A stretch of 64,000 bases of DNA from an uncultured Fibrobacter sp. (GCA_934700345.1 CAKUXP010000002.1:121816-185815), one strand, 5' to 3'. Shown: positions 1 through 9,103, numbered from the stretch's first letter. The notes: generated by a model not told the origin, from the sequence alone. Numbers and translations are program-made.

Positions 1-435
1 GATGATACCTTTGTCTCTTCGGAGAGAATTTTTTTGGCGGTTCCCAATACGGCGCAGTATAGAAAGCAGAATCAAGTGTCCCTGTTCAATGTCAAGGAAA
101 AGTTCATTGGGCTTTACGGATCCAAGCAATACCGAAAAATTTGTAACGAACTTTGCGAAAGCATCGGCTTTAAAACCAATGTAACGTTTGAAAGCGATAA
201 TGTCCTGGCTGTCAAGGAGGCGATTGCCGCGGGAATCGGCGTCGGCTTTTGGCCCGAAATTTCCTGGGGAAAGATGGATCACAAGAAAATTCGCCTCCTG
301 GAAATTATTGATGCGAATTTCAAGCGCGATATTGTCGTTTCGCTGCGACGTAATAAGCAGGATAATACAAATACGGAAGCGTTCTATCGTTTCTTGACCC
401 GTTATGTCGGGTGTCGCCGTCGAAAGTCGATCTAA
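1..435 (+). CDS. LysR-family regulator, C-terminal part (cut by window edge)
   Basis: The reading frame is already open at base 1 and ends at TAA 433-435, so only the last 144 residues of a longer protein are present. They resemble the C-terminal effector-binding half of LysR-type regulators: an AVP strand, the segment SDNVLAVKEAIAAGIGVGFWP with the alternating pattern that closes the inducer pocket, and a basic tail. The N-terminal helix-turn-helix lies outside the window. Target genes cannot be deduced; the next gene is 160 bp downstream on the same strand. Family call is fairly safe, function unknown. Confidence 0.7.
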   Translation, partial: DDTFVSSERIFLAVPNTAQYRKQNQVSLFNVKEKFIGLYGSKQYRKICNELCESIGFKTNVTFESDNVLAVKEAIAAGIGVGFWPEISWGKMDHKKIRLLEIIDANFKRDIVVSLRRNKQDNTNTEAFYRFLTRYVGCRRRKSI

Positions 436-554
436 ATCATCGGAAAATCGAATCGATTACTTTAATTGATTAATTTATCGGTTTTGATAATTATATATGT
501 AAAAATGATAAATCAGCGAAAAATAAAGTATTAGTCGGAAACTGGTAGTGTTTC

Positions 555-562
555 TATCTTTG
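555..562 (+). promoter_or_regulatory. Putative -7/-10 element TATCTTTG
   Basis: TATCTTTG lies 32 nt before the ATG of the lipoprotein at 595. It fits the Bacteroidota-like pattern TAnnTTTG and recurs in similar form before several other genes here. Assignment is by motif and position only. Confidence 0.35.
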
Positions 563-594
563 GCATCGGAAAAAACAACAGATAGGAGTTTTCC

Positions 595-1116
595 ATGAAG
601 AGGTTTTTCCTTTTAGCGGTTTTTGCAACGATGCTTATCGCTTGTGATGATTCTCACCAATGCAAGTTTGACGAAAAAAATCAGGTGCTGCATTGTTCGG
701 AAAAAAACTACCGCACCGTTTCGATTTTAGGGCATAACTGGATGGCGGAAAACTCCCGTTTCTTTACGGATTTCAGCTATTGCTATCAAAACGACTTCAA
801 GATGTGCGAAAACTATGGACGCCTTTACAACTGGGAATCTTCCAAGAAAGCGTGCCCTTCGGGTTGGCGCATCCCGACAAAGGCGGAATTCGAAGAACTT
901 CTGCAATATGGTGAATTTGAAAAACTAGAACCGGTCAATGCGGGATTTCGTTACTATGAAGACTATTATGTCGATGAAGGAAAGGCGGCGCGCTTTTGGA
1001 CTAGTGACGAATATGACGGAATACGAGCCTATGTAATTCGTGTCGATGGCGATGAAATCGTTGCGGAACATTTCAACAAGACCATCTCCGCTTCCATTCG
1101 CTGCATCCAGGAATAG
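595..1116 (+). CDS. FISUMP-domain lipoprotein
   Basis: A 173-residue protein with a lipoprotein signal peptide (basic start, hydrophobic core, lipobox LIAC with the cysteine at about residue 17), so it should be anchored in a membrane, probably the outer one. The rest is one compact FISUMP domain: a tryptophan-rich NWMAEN motif, CYQND, GRLYNW, CPSGWRIPTKAEFEEL and the closing SIRCIQE. The family is a large paralogous set in Fibrobacter with no established biochemical role. An SD-like AGGAG precedes the start. Domain call strong; function unknown. Confidence 0.8.
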   Translation: MKRFFLLAVFATMLIACDDSHQCKFDEKNQVLHCSEKNYRTVSILGHNWMAENSRFFTDFSYCYQNDFKMCENYGRLYNWESSKKACPSGWRIPTKAEFEELLQYGEFEKLEPVNAGFRYYEDYYVDEGKAARFWTSDEYDGIRAYVIRVDGDEIVAEHFNKTISASIRCIQE

Positions 1117-1130
1117 CGCAAAGGTTTTTC

Positions 1131-2060
1131 ATGGGAATTGAAATTGACATTGCGAGCATCTATTCGGGATATGCGAGAGTTTTAATTATCGTTAGTTTGG
1201 TTGTAACGGCGGCTATCGCCTTGTTTTGCCGAATTTTAGCCGGCAGAAATCAAAAGGCAGAAGTTTGCAAAGCGGATGCCTGGAAAGAAAACGAAGGGGA
1301 GGCGCTTTGTACGGAAAAAATGATCGCAGAGTTTGCGGCATCGCTTGCCTCCGCGGGAGCGACCAGTTCGCTTTCGGAATCGAGCGTTCGGTATCTTTGT
1401 GCGCGTTTTGGAATTTCTGCGGAAATCATCGGGTTTCCGAAGCATGTCCTGCTAAGCATTTCCGGGAAAAAGCTTTCCGACCAATATACGATTACCCAAA
1501 AGCTGCTTCCGAATCCCCTGGATTTTCAAAGAATTATCCAGTTGCACCGTTTGGCGAAGGAAACGCTGAAGGAAATGTATTCGCCTAAAACTTTTTGGGA
1601 CCGCTATCAGGAGATCTTGCGGGAAAAAAGGCTTTCGCCTAATTTGGTTCTCGTCTTGACGGGGTTTGCGAACGCTTCGTTCTGCAGGCTTTTTAACGGG
1701 GACTGGATTTCGATGGGAATTGTATTTTTGGCGACGGTTTGCGGTTTCTATCTGAAAAACGCTTTGCACGGAAAGTTTCAAATCGACATGCGCCTCGCAA
1801 CGATTTTTTCGGCATTCGTTTCAACGATCGTCGGCTGCACCGGCTATGCGTTTCAATTGGGCGATACTCCCGATATTGCGCTTGCGACCAGCATTCTTTA
1901 CCTGGTTCCCGGCATTCCCTATATCAATGCGTTGAGCGATCTGCTGAACGGTGCGTTTTTGAGCTGCATCCGTCATGCGTTCAACGCGACGATTTTGACG
2001 ATTTGCCTTTCCATTGGATTTAGTCTGGGATTGATTTCCACAAACCTTCATTTCTTCTGA
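1131..2060 (+). CDS. Threonine/serine exporter, N-terminal-type subunit (ThrE/YjjP family)
   Basis: A 309-residue protein with a cytoplasmic domain (about residues 50-160; it contains the SLSESSVRYLC and FPKHVLLSI segments of the DUF1212/ThrE family) followed by five or so hydrophobic segments. A hydrophobic N-terminal segment at residues 15-38 is additional. In the family this half carries the hydrolase-like motif and, with the small DUF3815 half, exports threonine and serine. The partner gene starts 1 nt after this stop, so the pair is split as in E. coli yjjP/yjjB. Substrate is inferred from family only. Confidence 0.75.
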   Translation: MGIEIDIASIYSGYARVLIIVSLVVTAAIALFCRILAGRNQKAEVCKADAWKENEGEALCTEKMIAEFAASLASAGATSSLSESSVRYLCARFGISAEIIGFPKHVLLSISGKKLSDQYTITQKLLPNPLDFQRIIQLHRLAKETLKEMYSPKTFWDRYQEILREKRLSPNLVLVLTGFANASFCRLFNGDWISMGIVFLATVCGFYLKNALHGKFQIDMRLATIFSAFVSTIVGCTGYAFQLGDTPDIALATSILYLVPGIPYINALSDLLNGAFLSCIRHAFNATILTICLSIGFSLGLISTNLHFF

Positions 2061-2061
2061 T

Positions 2062-2574
2062 ATGCTTTTACTGACTCTTGTTCAAGATGGAATTTTTGCA
2101 TCGATTGCCGCGATAGGATTTGGCAGCATCAGCAATGTCCCGAAAAGAATTTTTGCCGGGTGCGGAATCGTGGCGGCGATTGGCCATGTGACTCGATTTG
2201 TCCTGATGAATTTATTTGGAATCCATATCATCTGGGCGAGCCTTGTTGCAGGTCTTGCGATTGGATGTGCGGCCATTTTGCTTCGGCGCGTGTGGAAATG
2301 CCCGTGTGAAATGCTCGCTTTCCCGGCTCTGCTCCCGATGATTCCCGGAATGTACGCTTATCGTTCCGTACAGTCGCTACTCCTTTGCTTTAAAACGCCG
2401 CGCGATGAACTGTTTGAACATTACATCCACATCTTTACTTATAACTTTATGGTCTGCGTACTCGCTATATTGATGATGGTTTTCGGGCTGACTTTTGCCA
2501 TTCACCTGCAAAGAAAGCGGACGATTTTTCAAAAGTGGAAAAGACGCGCTTCTCCGCTCCGAGGCAAAGCGTAG
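2062..2574 (+). CDS. Threonine/serine exporter, C-terminal-type subunit (YjjB/DUF3815)
   Basis: A 170-residue membrane protein with about four or five hydrophobic segments and the family segments GFGSISNVPKR near the start and FPALLPMIPGMYAYR at about residues 88-102. It is the small half of the split ThrE-type exporter and follows the large half with one base between stop and start, which indicates translational coupling. The C-terminus is basic and probably cytoplasmic. Confidence 0.75.
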   Translation: MLLLTLVQDGIFASIAAIGFGSISNVPKRIFAGCGIVAAIGHVTRFVLMNLFGIHIIWASLVAGLAIGCAAILLRRVWKCPCEMLAFPALLPMIPGMYAYRSVQSLLLCFKTPRDELFEHYIHIFTYNFMVCVLAILMMVFGLTFAIHLQRKRTIFQKWKRRASPLRGKA

Positions 2575-2708
2575 TGAATTTGTATCGGTTATGTGTTAAA
2601 TTGTATATGTACATAAATGCATTGTTTTGCTGTTTTAGGGCTACTGTCTTGAATGACGGCGCACTTTCGAATCCATTGGAAGTGGCGAAGATATGACAAG
2701 GAGTCAAG

Positions 2709-3340
2709 ATGACAACAGATACAATGGCCCATTTTGATGTCGTGGGAAGCTTTCTACGCCTGGAAAGTCTGAAACAGGTTCGGGCTTCCTTTAAAAAGGG
2801 AGAACTTTCGGAAGGAAAATTCGACGAAATCAAGAAAAACGCAATTCGAAATCTCGTCGAAAAGCAGAAAGAAATTGGGCTTTCCTATATCACTGACGGG
2901 GAATACAACCACAAGTTTTGGCACCTGGACTTTTTCTGGGGATTTGGCGACGTTAAGCATCGGAAGGAAGGCGGTGAAGTTCCGTTCAACGGCGAAATAG
3001 CTGACTTGGAAGATTCCTATATCGCGGGAAAGGTCTTTGCCAAGGGAAATGTAAACAGGCTTTATCTGGAATACGATGACAAGCGTTCAGGTGGATTTGC
3101 CCCGCTGGCGAAGGTTAGCCCGGACAAAAAGGTTGTGTTCGGACTTATCACCACGAAGCGCCCGCAGCTTGAAGACGAGAATGCCGTAATCGCTCGAATC
3201 CATGAAGCGTCAAAGTACATTCCGCTAGAACGTCTCTACTTGAGTCCTCAATGCGGTTTTGTTTCTTGTAAAATCGGAAACAAGCTTACCGAGGAAGAAT
3301 TCAAAAAATCGCCTTGGTGAAGGAGATTGCGGAAAAAGTG
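2709..3340 (+). pseudogene. Decayed MetE-like (YxjG-type) methyltransferase
   Basis: The open frame (203 codons, stop at 3318-3320) matches the cobalamin-independent methionine synthase II-like family, normally about 370 residues. The first 115 residues correspond to the N-terminal part (DVVGSFLR, ISYITDGE-like segment). The text then jumps directly to the near-C-terminal segments YDDKRSGGFAPL, VFGLITTKRPQLED and LYLSPQCGFVS, so roughly 170 central residues, including zinc-ligand regions, are missing. The end is frameshifted: reading one base over after EEEFKK gives ALVKEIAEKV and a stop at 3338-3340, the expected family ending. Internal deletion plus frameshift point to a non-functional remnant. 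An SD-like AAGGAG precedes the start. Confidence 0.75.
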
Positions 3341-3377
3341 TGAGGTAAGTAATTTTTTTAATTTCCCATGATACAAG

Positions 3378-3412
3378 AGGCTCGTGGCATTTTTATGCTG
3401 CGAGCCTTTTTT
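3378..3412 (+). terminator. Rho-independent terminator
   Basis: Inverted repeat AGGCTCGTGGCAT / ATGCTGCGAGCCT around a TTTT loop, followed by a run of six T. It closes the decayed MetE-like gene and lies just before the flavodoxin gene, so an upstream in-frame start at 3368 is unlikely to be used. Confidence 0.8.
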
Positions 3413-3445
3413 CAAAAGCTATCATTGCTCCAAAACGAGGATAAG

Positions 3446-4255
3446 ATGAATTTTTTCAACATAGGAATCGTCTCTGCTTTTTCAGCGTTGCTTCTCGGTT
3501 GTTCCGACGAGGCGAAAACGAGAACGGTCATCGTGTATTTTTCTCAAACAGGGACGACAAAAATTGTCGCAAGCGAAATACGGAAAAATACGGGTGCGGA
3601 CATGGCGGAACTTTTGTTGAAAAATCCATACCCTTCGACATACGACAGTACGATTCAGCGCGTCAAGCGGGAGCGGGAAGCGAAGCGATGGCCGGAGATT
3701 TTCCAGGCAAAAATGAATTTGGCGAAGTACGATACCGTGTTTCTCGGCTATCCGATTATGTTTGGAACTTTTGCTCCGCCGATTTATACATTTTTAGATT
3801 CGAACGACTTGAAGGGAAAAGTTGTCGTCCCGTTTTGCACGTATGGAAGCGGGGGCGTGAAAAATAGCGCGAAGGAATTGAAAAGTCTTGTTCCGGGGAT
3901 GAAGATTGTAAGACCTTATGGAATTGCGCATAAACGAATTTCAAAAGCTCCGGAAGAGGTCCGTCGTTTTTTGCAAACTCTTTCTGCGAAAGAGGATGAG
4001 GAAATGGTCGGTGCGTATTCGGAAATGCGCCTTTTGACATCCGAGGATTCAACCGTATTTGCGGAGGCGACGGCGGATTACGCCTATCTTCATCTTGTGC
4101 CGAAGAGCGTAAAGTCCCAAGTCGTCGCCGGGACAAATTACGTTTTTCTATGCGAGATGAAAGGACCGGACGGAATCCTTGCCGAGGCTCGGGTTTTAAT
4201 CTTTGAACCGCTTCCGGGACATGGGGCTTCGGAGATGATTCGCGTCGATCGTTAG
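3446..4255 (+). CDS. Flavodoxin-type lipoprotein
   Basis: From the ATG at 3446 (GAGGA 5 nt upstream) the protein has 269 residues. It begins with a signal peptide and lipobox LLGC, then a flavodoxin fold: VIVYFSQTGTTKIVA is the FMN phosphate-binding loop, TVFLGYPIMFGTFAPPIYTFL the second flavin-contact loop, and PFCTYGSGG the third. Residues beyond about 185 form a C-terminal extension I do not recognise. It probably acts as an extracytoplasmic FMN protein in electron transfer. The longer frame from 3368 would bury the lipobox and overlaps a terminator. Redox partner unknown. Confidence 0.75.
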   Translation: MNFFNIGIVSAFSALLLGCSDEAKTRTVIVYFSQTGTTKIVASEIRKNTGADMAELLLKNPYPSTYDSTIQRVKREREAKRWPEIFQAKMNLAKYDTVFLGYPIMFGTFAPPIYTFLDSNDLKGKVVVPFCTYGSGGVKNSAKELKSLVPGMKIVRPYGIAHKRISKAPEEVRRFLQTLSAKEDEEMVGAYSEMRLLTSEDSTVFAEATADYAYLHLVPKSVKSQVVAGTNYVFLCEMKGPDGILAEARVLIFEPLPGHGASEMIRVDR

Positions 4256-4409
4256 CGGATTTCTTTCCGAATGGGCTTGTATTTTGCCCGGATGGGAACG
4301 AACGCTTGTCCCTTGAGCCCATCATGCGGCAAATAATTTTTGACTTCATATAACGAAAATGTAAATGAAAAAATTCTATCGTTGAAGACTCAAAGAGATT
4401 GATGCCTTT

Positions 4410-5576
4410 ATGAAAAAAGCCTTGACTGCTCTTGCTTTCGGTACTTTTGGCTTAGGCATTGCGGAATACGTAATGATGGGCATTCTGCCTTTTGTCGCCG
4501 GGGATTTTCGTGTCAGCATTTCGCAGGCAGGACTCTTGATTTCCGCGTATGCGCTTGGTGTCTGTGCCGGAGCTCCGATCGTCGCCGTTTTTGCGCGAAA
4601 ATGGCCGCTGAAACGGATTCTGTATTTGCTCGTCCTTGTGATGATTGCGGCTTCTTTTGCGATGGCCCTGTGTACGCGTTTTGAATGGATGCTCGTGTTT
4701 CGTTTTTTGGCCGGGCTTCCTCATGGAGCCTATTTCGGCGTGGGCAGTATTGTCGCGGATAGGCTTTCTAGGGAAGGAAATGCGACGTTTGCCGTTGCCG
4801 TTATGTGCTCGGGAATGACCGTGGCGAACTTGGTCGGCATTCCGCTTGGGACATTCTTGACCGGTATTTTTTCGTGGCGGCTTGTTTTTGGCTTTTCGGG
4901 AATTTGGAATATCGTGACATTGGTTGTCGTCGCTCGCTGGATTCCGAAAGTGGACGCGCTTCCCGATAGCGGCCTGAAAAGGGAATTCAGCTTTTTGAAA
5001 AATTTGGCTCCGTGGCTTTTGATCTTTGCGACGATGCTCGGCAATGCGGGGGTTTTCTGCTTTTACAGTTATGTTTCCCCGACGCTTACGCAACTTGCCG
5101 GGGTTCCTGTTTCGTGGCTTTCGGGAATGATGGTCCTTTCGGGGGCTGGAATGGTTATCGGAAATCTTTCGGGCGGAAAACTTTCGGATCGCTTTGGAAA
5201 GGGATGTACGTGCCGCGGACTGGAAATTGCGATTTGCGTCTGTCTAGTCCTGATTTTCTTGACGGCCCATTTGGCGTGGTGCCTGATTCCGCTAATGTTT
5301 CTTGTCTGCGGTTGTCTCTTTGCGATTTCGTCTCCGCAACAACTTTTGCTTCTGCGCTTTAGCGAGGGGGGCGAACTGATGGGCGGTGCGATGGTGCAAC
5401 TGGCGTTCAACCTGGGAAATGCCGTGGGCGCTTGGCTTGGCGGCTTGCCAATAGAAGAAAGTTCCCCGGTGACGTACCGTTATTCGGCGGCAATCGGGGC
5501 TGTCCTTGCGGTTCTAGGTGTTGGCTGTTACTTGATCTTTTGCCGAAAGTTCGAAATATCCCGCGCAGAAAAATAG
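4410..5576 (+). CDS. MFS transporter, AraJ-like DHA1 family
   Basis: A 388-residue protein with 12 hydrophobic segments and the usual two six-helix halves separated by a charged loop near residue 190. The N-terminal helix GLGIAEYVMMGILP, the motif FRFLAGLPHGAYFGVG in helix 4 and the GGKLSDRFGKG loop between helices 8 and 9 are typical of the arabinose-efflux (AraJ/YdhP) branch of DHA1 exporters. It is monocistronic by spacing. Substrate cannot be told; members export sugars, drugs or amino-acid derivatives. Confidence 0.8.
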   Translation: MKKALTALAFGTFGLGIAEYVMMGILPFVAGDFRVSISQAGLLISAYALGVCAGAPIVAVFARKWPLKRILYLLVLVMIAASFAMALCTRFEWMLVFRFLAGLPHGAYFGVGSIVADRLSREGNATFAVAVMCSGMTVANLVGIPLGTFLTGIFSWRLVFGFSGIWNIVTLVVVARWIPKVDALPDSGLKREFSFLKNLAPWLLIFATMLGNAGVFCFYSYVSPTLTQLAGVPVSWLSGMMVLSGAGMVIGNLSGGKLSDRFGKGCTCRGLEIAICVCLVLIFLTAHLAWCLIPLMFLVCGCLFAISSPQQLLLLRFSEGGELMGGAMVQLAFNLGNAVGAWLGGLPIEESSPVTYRYSAAIGAVLAVLGVGCYLIFCRKFEISRAEK

Positions 5577-5632
5577 CCTTCCCGGACATCGGTTTTCGGG
5601 TTGATGTTTTTTTGAAATATCGGGCGAATTGC

Positions 5633-5640
5633 TATCTTTC
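5633..5640 (+). promoter_or_regulatory. Putative -7/-10 element TATCTTTC before dapB
   Basis: TATCTTTC lies 37 nt before the dapB ATG; a GAGGAG Shine-Dalgarno follows closer to the start. One of several TATMTTTS elements in the window. Confidence 0.3.
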
Positions 5641-5677
5641 GGGCACATTTTTAGGCCGAAAGGCGAGGAGTGCTTGA

Positions 5678-6508
5678 ATGGCGACATTCGTAATGGTTAA
5701 CGGTATTCCCGGAAGCATGGGAAAAATCGTTGCGGAAACGTGTGTGGAACGCGGACTGGACTTGGTGCCGTATTCCCTGACAGGCGAGCAGATTGCCGAA
5801 AATGAATCCGAAGTGGCCGGGAAAAAAATCCAGCTGTTAAAACCTTCGAATCGCGAAGCGAAAATCGCAGAAGTTCTCGCCGCCTATCCGGGCCTTATTG
5901 CTGTTGATTTTACGCATCCGACAGCGGTCAACGAGAATGCCGAGTTTTATGTCGCCCATCGGATTCCCTTTGTGATGGGCACGACCGGTGGAGATCGGGA
6001 AGCTCTGAAAGATCTGGTGCGGAAAACGAACCATCCGAGCGTCATCGCACCGAATATGGCAAAGCAGATTGTCGCGTTCCAGGCGATGATCGAATGGCTT
6101 TCGGAAACATTCCCGACTGCGTTTGACGGTTACAGGCTCTCCATTGTGGAAAGCCACCAGAAGACGAAAGCGGATACCAGTGGAACGGCAAAGGCTGTCG
6201 CCAAGTCCTTTGAAAAAATGGGGCTTGCTTTCGATGAAAGCCGGATTGTCAAAGTGCGAAACGACAAGGATTCGATGGAAAAAATGCATGTTCCTGCGGA
6301 GTACCTTTCGGGGCATGCCTTCCATACCTATTCGCTCGATAGCGCCGACGGAACGGTCCACTTTGAATTCCGCCACAATGTCTGCGGTCGGAAAATCTAT
6401 GCGGAAGGTTCCGTGGATGCCGTAAATTTTCTCGCCGGGGAAATCGCAAAGGGGAAAGCTCGTCCGTTTGACATGATGGACGTCCTCCGCTCCGGCAAGA
6501 TGCGCTGA
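5678..6508 (+). CDS. dapB: 4-hydroxy-tetrahydrodipicolinate reductase
   Basis: A 276-residue DapB of the plant/cyanobacterial-like branch. The N-terminal nucleotide-binding loop reads VNGIPGSMGK, DFTHPTAV and VMGTTGGDR follow, and the catalytic segment is SIVESHQKTKADTSGTAKA with the histidine, lysine and GT pair of the family. It reduces the dipicolinate precursor in lysine and cell-wall diaminopimelate synthesis. lysA, lysC and ddh of the same pathway lie elsewhere in the window. hemB follows 17 nt after the stop, so the two are probably co-transcribed. Confidence 0.9.
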   Translation: MATFVMVNGIPGSMGKIVAETCVERGLDLVPYSLTGEQIAENESEVAGKKIQLLKPSNREAKIAEVLAAYPGLIAVDFTHPTAVNENAEFYVAHRIPFVMGTTGGDREALKDLVRKTNHPSVIAPNMAKQIVAFQAMIEWLSETFPTAFDGYRLSIVESHQKTKADTSGTAKAVAKSFEKMGLAFDESRIVKVRNDKDSMEKMHVPAEYLSGHAFHTYSLDSADGTVHFEFRHNVCGRKIYAEGSVDAVNFLAGEIAKGKARPFDMMDVLRSGKMR

Positions 6509-6525
6509 CCTTGAGGACAAGTTTT

Positions 6526-7527
6526 ATGACGTCTTTTAAACTAGACATTTTGGAACGCCCGCGTCGCAACCGGAAAAGTTCGGCGATTCGGGACCTGGTC
6601 CGCGAGACGGAACTTTCGGTGAAGGATTTGGTCTATCCTGTTTTTATTATGGAAGGAAGAGAAAAGGAAGAGTCGATTCCGTCGATGCCCGGGATGACGC
6701 GGAAAACCGTCGATGTCCTTCTGAAGGAAGTCGAAGAGTGCGTTTCGCTCGGAATTTCCGCGATAGCTCCCTTTCCGTCGATTGAAGAAATAAAAAAGGA
6801 CCGTATCGGTTCGGAAAGCTACAATCCCGACGGGCTTGTCCCGACATGTGTTCGCGCGGTAAAGGATAAGTTCCCGGATGTTGTCGTGATGACGGATGTC
6901 GCACTTGATCCGTTCAACAGCGATGGACATGACGGTATCGTTGCGGAATCCGGAGAAATCCTGAACGACGAAACGGTCGAAGTGCTTTGCAAAATGGCTG
7001 TTTGCCATGCGAAGGCCGGTGCGGATTTTCTCTGCCCTTCCGACATGATGGATGGCCGAATCGGAGCGATCCGAAAAGCGCTTGATGCGGAAAGGCTTTT
7101 GAATACGTCGATTCTCGCTTACAGCGCAAAGTACGCCTCTGCGTTTTACGGGCCGTTTCGCGATGCCCTGGATTCCGCGCCGAAAGCCGGCGACAAGAAG
7201 ACCTACCAGATGGATCCGGGCAACCGTATCGAAGCGATTCGCGAAGTGGCTCTAGACATTGCCGAAAGCGCGGATGTCGTGATGGTGAAACCGGCTTGTT
7301 ACTATCTGGATGTCTTGCGGGAAGTGGCGAACTTTTCAAAGGTGCCCGTGGCCGCCTACCAGGTGAGCGGAGAATACGCGATGCTTTGCGCCGCAGCGGA
7401 AAACGGCTGGCTCGATCGAAATCGCGTTATTCTCGAAAGCCTGACGGGAATCAAGCGCGCCGGGGCGAAAATTATTTGGACTTATTTTGCAAAGGAAGCT
7501 GCTCGCTTGCTGCAAGGGGGATCTTAA
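6526..7527 (+). CDS. hemB: Delta-aminolevulinic acid dehydratase (porphobilinogen synthase)
   Basis: Condenses two 5-aminolevulinate molecules to porphobilinogen in tetrapyrrole synthesis. From the ATG at 6526 (GAGGA nine bases upstream) it has 333 residues, the normal length. The two active-site lysines are Lys202 in YSAKYAS and Lys255 in VMVKPA. The metal-site region reads MTDVALDPFNSDGHDG: the cysteines of zinc enzymes are replaced by Asp, so this is an Asp-rich magnesium/potassium-type HemB. A TTG at 6511 is in frame but has no SD. It sits between dapB and a FISUMP gene. Confidence 0.92.
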   Translation: MTSFKLDILERPRRNRKSSAIRDLVRETELSVKDLVYPVFIMEGREKEESIPSMPGMTRKTVDVLLKEVEECVSLGISAIAPFPSIEEIKKDRIGSESYNPDGLVPTCVRAVKDKFPDVVVMTDVALDPFNSDGHDGIVAESGEILNDETVEVLCKMAVCHAKAGADFLCPSDMMDGRIGAIRKALDAERLLNTSILAYSAKYASAFYGPFRDALDSAPKAGDKKTYQMDPGNRIEAIREVALDIAESADVVMVKPACYYLDVLREVANFSKVPVAAYQVSGEYAMLCAAAENGWLDRNRVILESLTGIKRAGAKIIWTYFAKEAARLLQGGS

Positions 7528-7528
7528 T

Positions 7529-8626
7529 ATGCGAATGTTGAAATTTTCATTGGGCTTTACGCTCTTGGCGTCGAACCTCTTTGCCCTTCCTCCTCGGACA
7601 TGGGATGCGATTTTTCGGGCGGAAGGTCGCGGCGAATACGAAAGCGCGCCGATTGTCGGACAGGTCCGCTTTTACAAGTACGAGTATTTCGGAGAAAAGC
7701 AACCCGTATCGTTTGCCGTCAAGGGCGAAAACTTCGATTTTGTCGTTTCCGGTGAAATGAAGGTCGCCGCGGACACTATCGAAAACAAGCGTTTTTACGG
7801 CGAATGCAACAAGACGAAGGAAGCGTGGATTTCGTACATTGAAGGTCCGAAAAAGTTTGGCAAGGAAGAACTGGTCGCAGATATTAAGGGCGTCGATATC
7901 GCTTGCGGCGATGAACTTTATGCACTTCGCAACCTGAAGGTCAAGTTCAAGAATCCCGAGGCGCAGAAATGGTGGAAGCAGAACCTGGAACAGTCGGACA
8001 GGCGGCGCCGGGACATGCTCGCCGATTTTCGCATCGAGGAACAGGAACATTTTGCGGAAGTCAAGCGCAACTCGGGAGCGATTACGGATGTTCGCGACGG
8101 GCAGGTCTATCGGACGATTAAGATCGATGGTCGCACATGGCTTGCCCAGAACGTCAATTACAATATTCCGGGCGAATCCTGGTGCTATGATGACAAGGAT
8201 GTCTATTGCAACCGCAGCGGACGCCTTTACACGCTCGAAGGGGCGAGAAAGGCTTGTCCCAAAGGATTCCACTTACCGCGGGATCGCGAATGGCAGGATA
8301 TGCTAACCGGGCTTACGGGTTGCTATGACGGTGTCCAGAAATGCGGGGCGTTCGCAACGAAGCTCAAGGCTCGCTCGGGCTGGCAGGGTGGTGGCGGAAC
8401 GGATGAGTATGGCTTTACCGCATTCGGCTCCGGGCGCAGGGAAGTTCTTGGCCGCGGATTCCGCTATGTCGAAATGGGCGAATATACCGCATTCTGGAGT
8501 TCCCAGAACGGTCGGAACGAAACGATTTGGATTTGGGTGCTCGGTCGGATGGGCGACAATATGGTTCGGGAACTCGCACCGAACAAGGATAATGCCTATT
8601 CGGTCCGTTGCATCGACGGCGACTGA
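7529..8626 (+). CDS. Secreted FISUMP-domain protein with an N-terminal extension
   Basis: The start is the ATG at 7529, one base after the hemB stop, with AAGGGGG as ribosome site inside the hemB end. The 365-residue product has a signal peptide ending near residue 18 (LFA-LPP) and no lipobox. Residues 20-185 form a domain I do not recognise, rich in charged residues. The C-terminal half is a FISUMP domain: VRDGQVYRTIKIDGRTWLAQN, CPKGFHLPRDREWQ, FWSSQNGRNE and YSVRCIDGD. Tight spacing to hemB suggests read-through transcription. Function unknown. Confidence 0.75.
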   Translation: MRMLKFSLGFTLLASNLFALPPRTWDAIFRAEGRGEYESAPIVGQVRFYKYEYFGEKQPVSFAVKGENFDFVVSGEMKVAADTIENKRFYGECNKTKEAWISYIEGPKKFGKEELVADIKGVDIACGDELYALRNLKVKFKNPEAQKWWKQNLEQSDRRRRDMLADFRIEEQEHFAEVKRNSGAITDVRDGQVYRTIKIDGRTWLAQNVNYNIPGESWCYDDKDVYCNRSGRLYTLEGARKACPKGFHLPRDREWQDMLTGLTGCYDGVQKCGAFATKLKARSGWQGGGGTDEYGFTAFGSGRREVLGRGFRYVEMGEYTAFWSSQNGRNETIWIWVLGRMGDNMVRELAPNKDNAYSVRCIDGD

Positions 8627-8649
8627 TTTAAATTCTTAGGAGAATATCG

Positions 8650-9004
8650 ATAAAAAATTTTACCTGGTGTTTTTCGCTTTGACGTTCGGACTTTCCGCTT
8701 GCGGAAATTCTTCGAGTTCGTCCGAGGAAAATCCCGGAGCATCGATTTCAGCGGGGTATGCTTTGCGGAAAATATCCAGGAAATTTCCTATACGACGGAA
8801 AGTTCGCTCCCCTTGTTTGACGGTCTGTCCTGCTCGACGACTACATTTAGCGGGGATGTGACCGAAGAACTCTGTACAGAGGCGAATCTGAAGGACGGCT
8901 ATATTTCAAGCGATGGCATGGAATTTTCGCAAACCATCCAGGAAGGGGACGGCTGCCTGGATGATTTGGATCTCTTCGCCTGTTTGGATGGAGAATCCGA
9001 ATAG
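8650..9004 (+). pseudogene. Decayed small lipoprotein gene (start codon lost, frameshifted)
   Basis: Reading from 8652 gives KKFYLVFFALTFGLSACGN, a textbook lipoprotein signal with lipobox LSAC and then a serine stretch, but the expected ATG is GAT; one missing G would explain this. That frame runs out at 8861 in unrelated text. A second frame, entered between about 8740 and 8785, carries a plausible acidic continuation ending ACLDGESE at 9004. A GGAG-type ribosome site still stands upstream. Two lesions make expression unlikely. A GTG at 8667 would leave too short a signal peptide. Confidence 0.6.
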
Positions 9005-9054
9005 CATTTTAATTTTTTTCTGGACTGGTTTTTGGTTTGAAAATTTTCTGAATG

Positions 9055-9085
9055 TAAAAAGTCTCCGCATTGCGGAGACTTTTTG
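9055..9085. terminator. Bidirectional terminator
   Basis: GTCTCCGC and GCGGAGAC form a perfect 8-bp stem (9061-9080) flanked by AAAAA on the left and TTTTT on the right, so it can stop transcription from both sides, mainly serC on the minus strand. Confidence 0.85.
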
Positions 9086-9103
9086 CTTGATATTTTTACA
9101 GAC

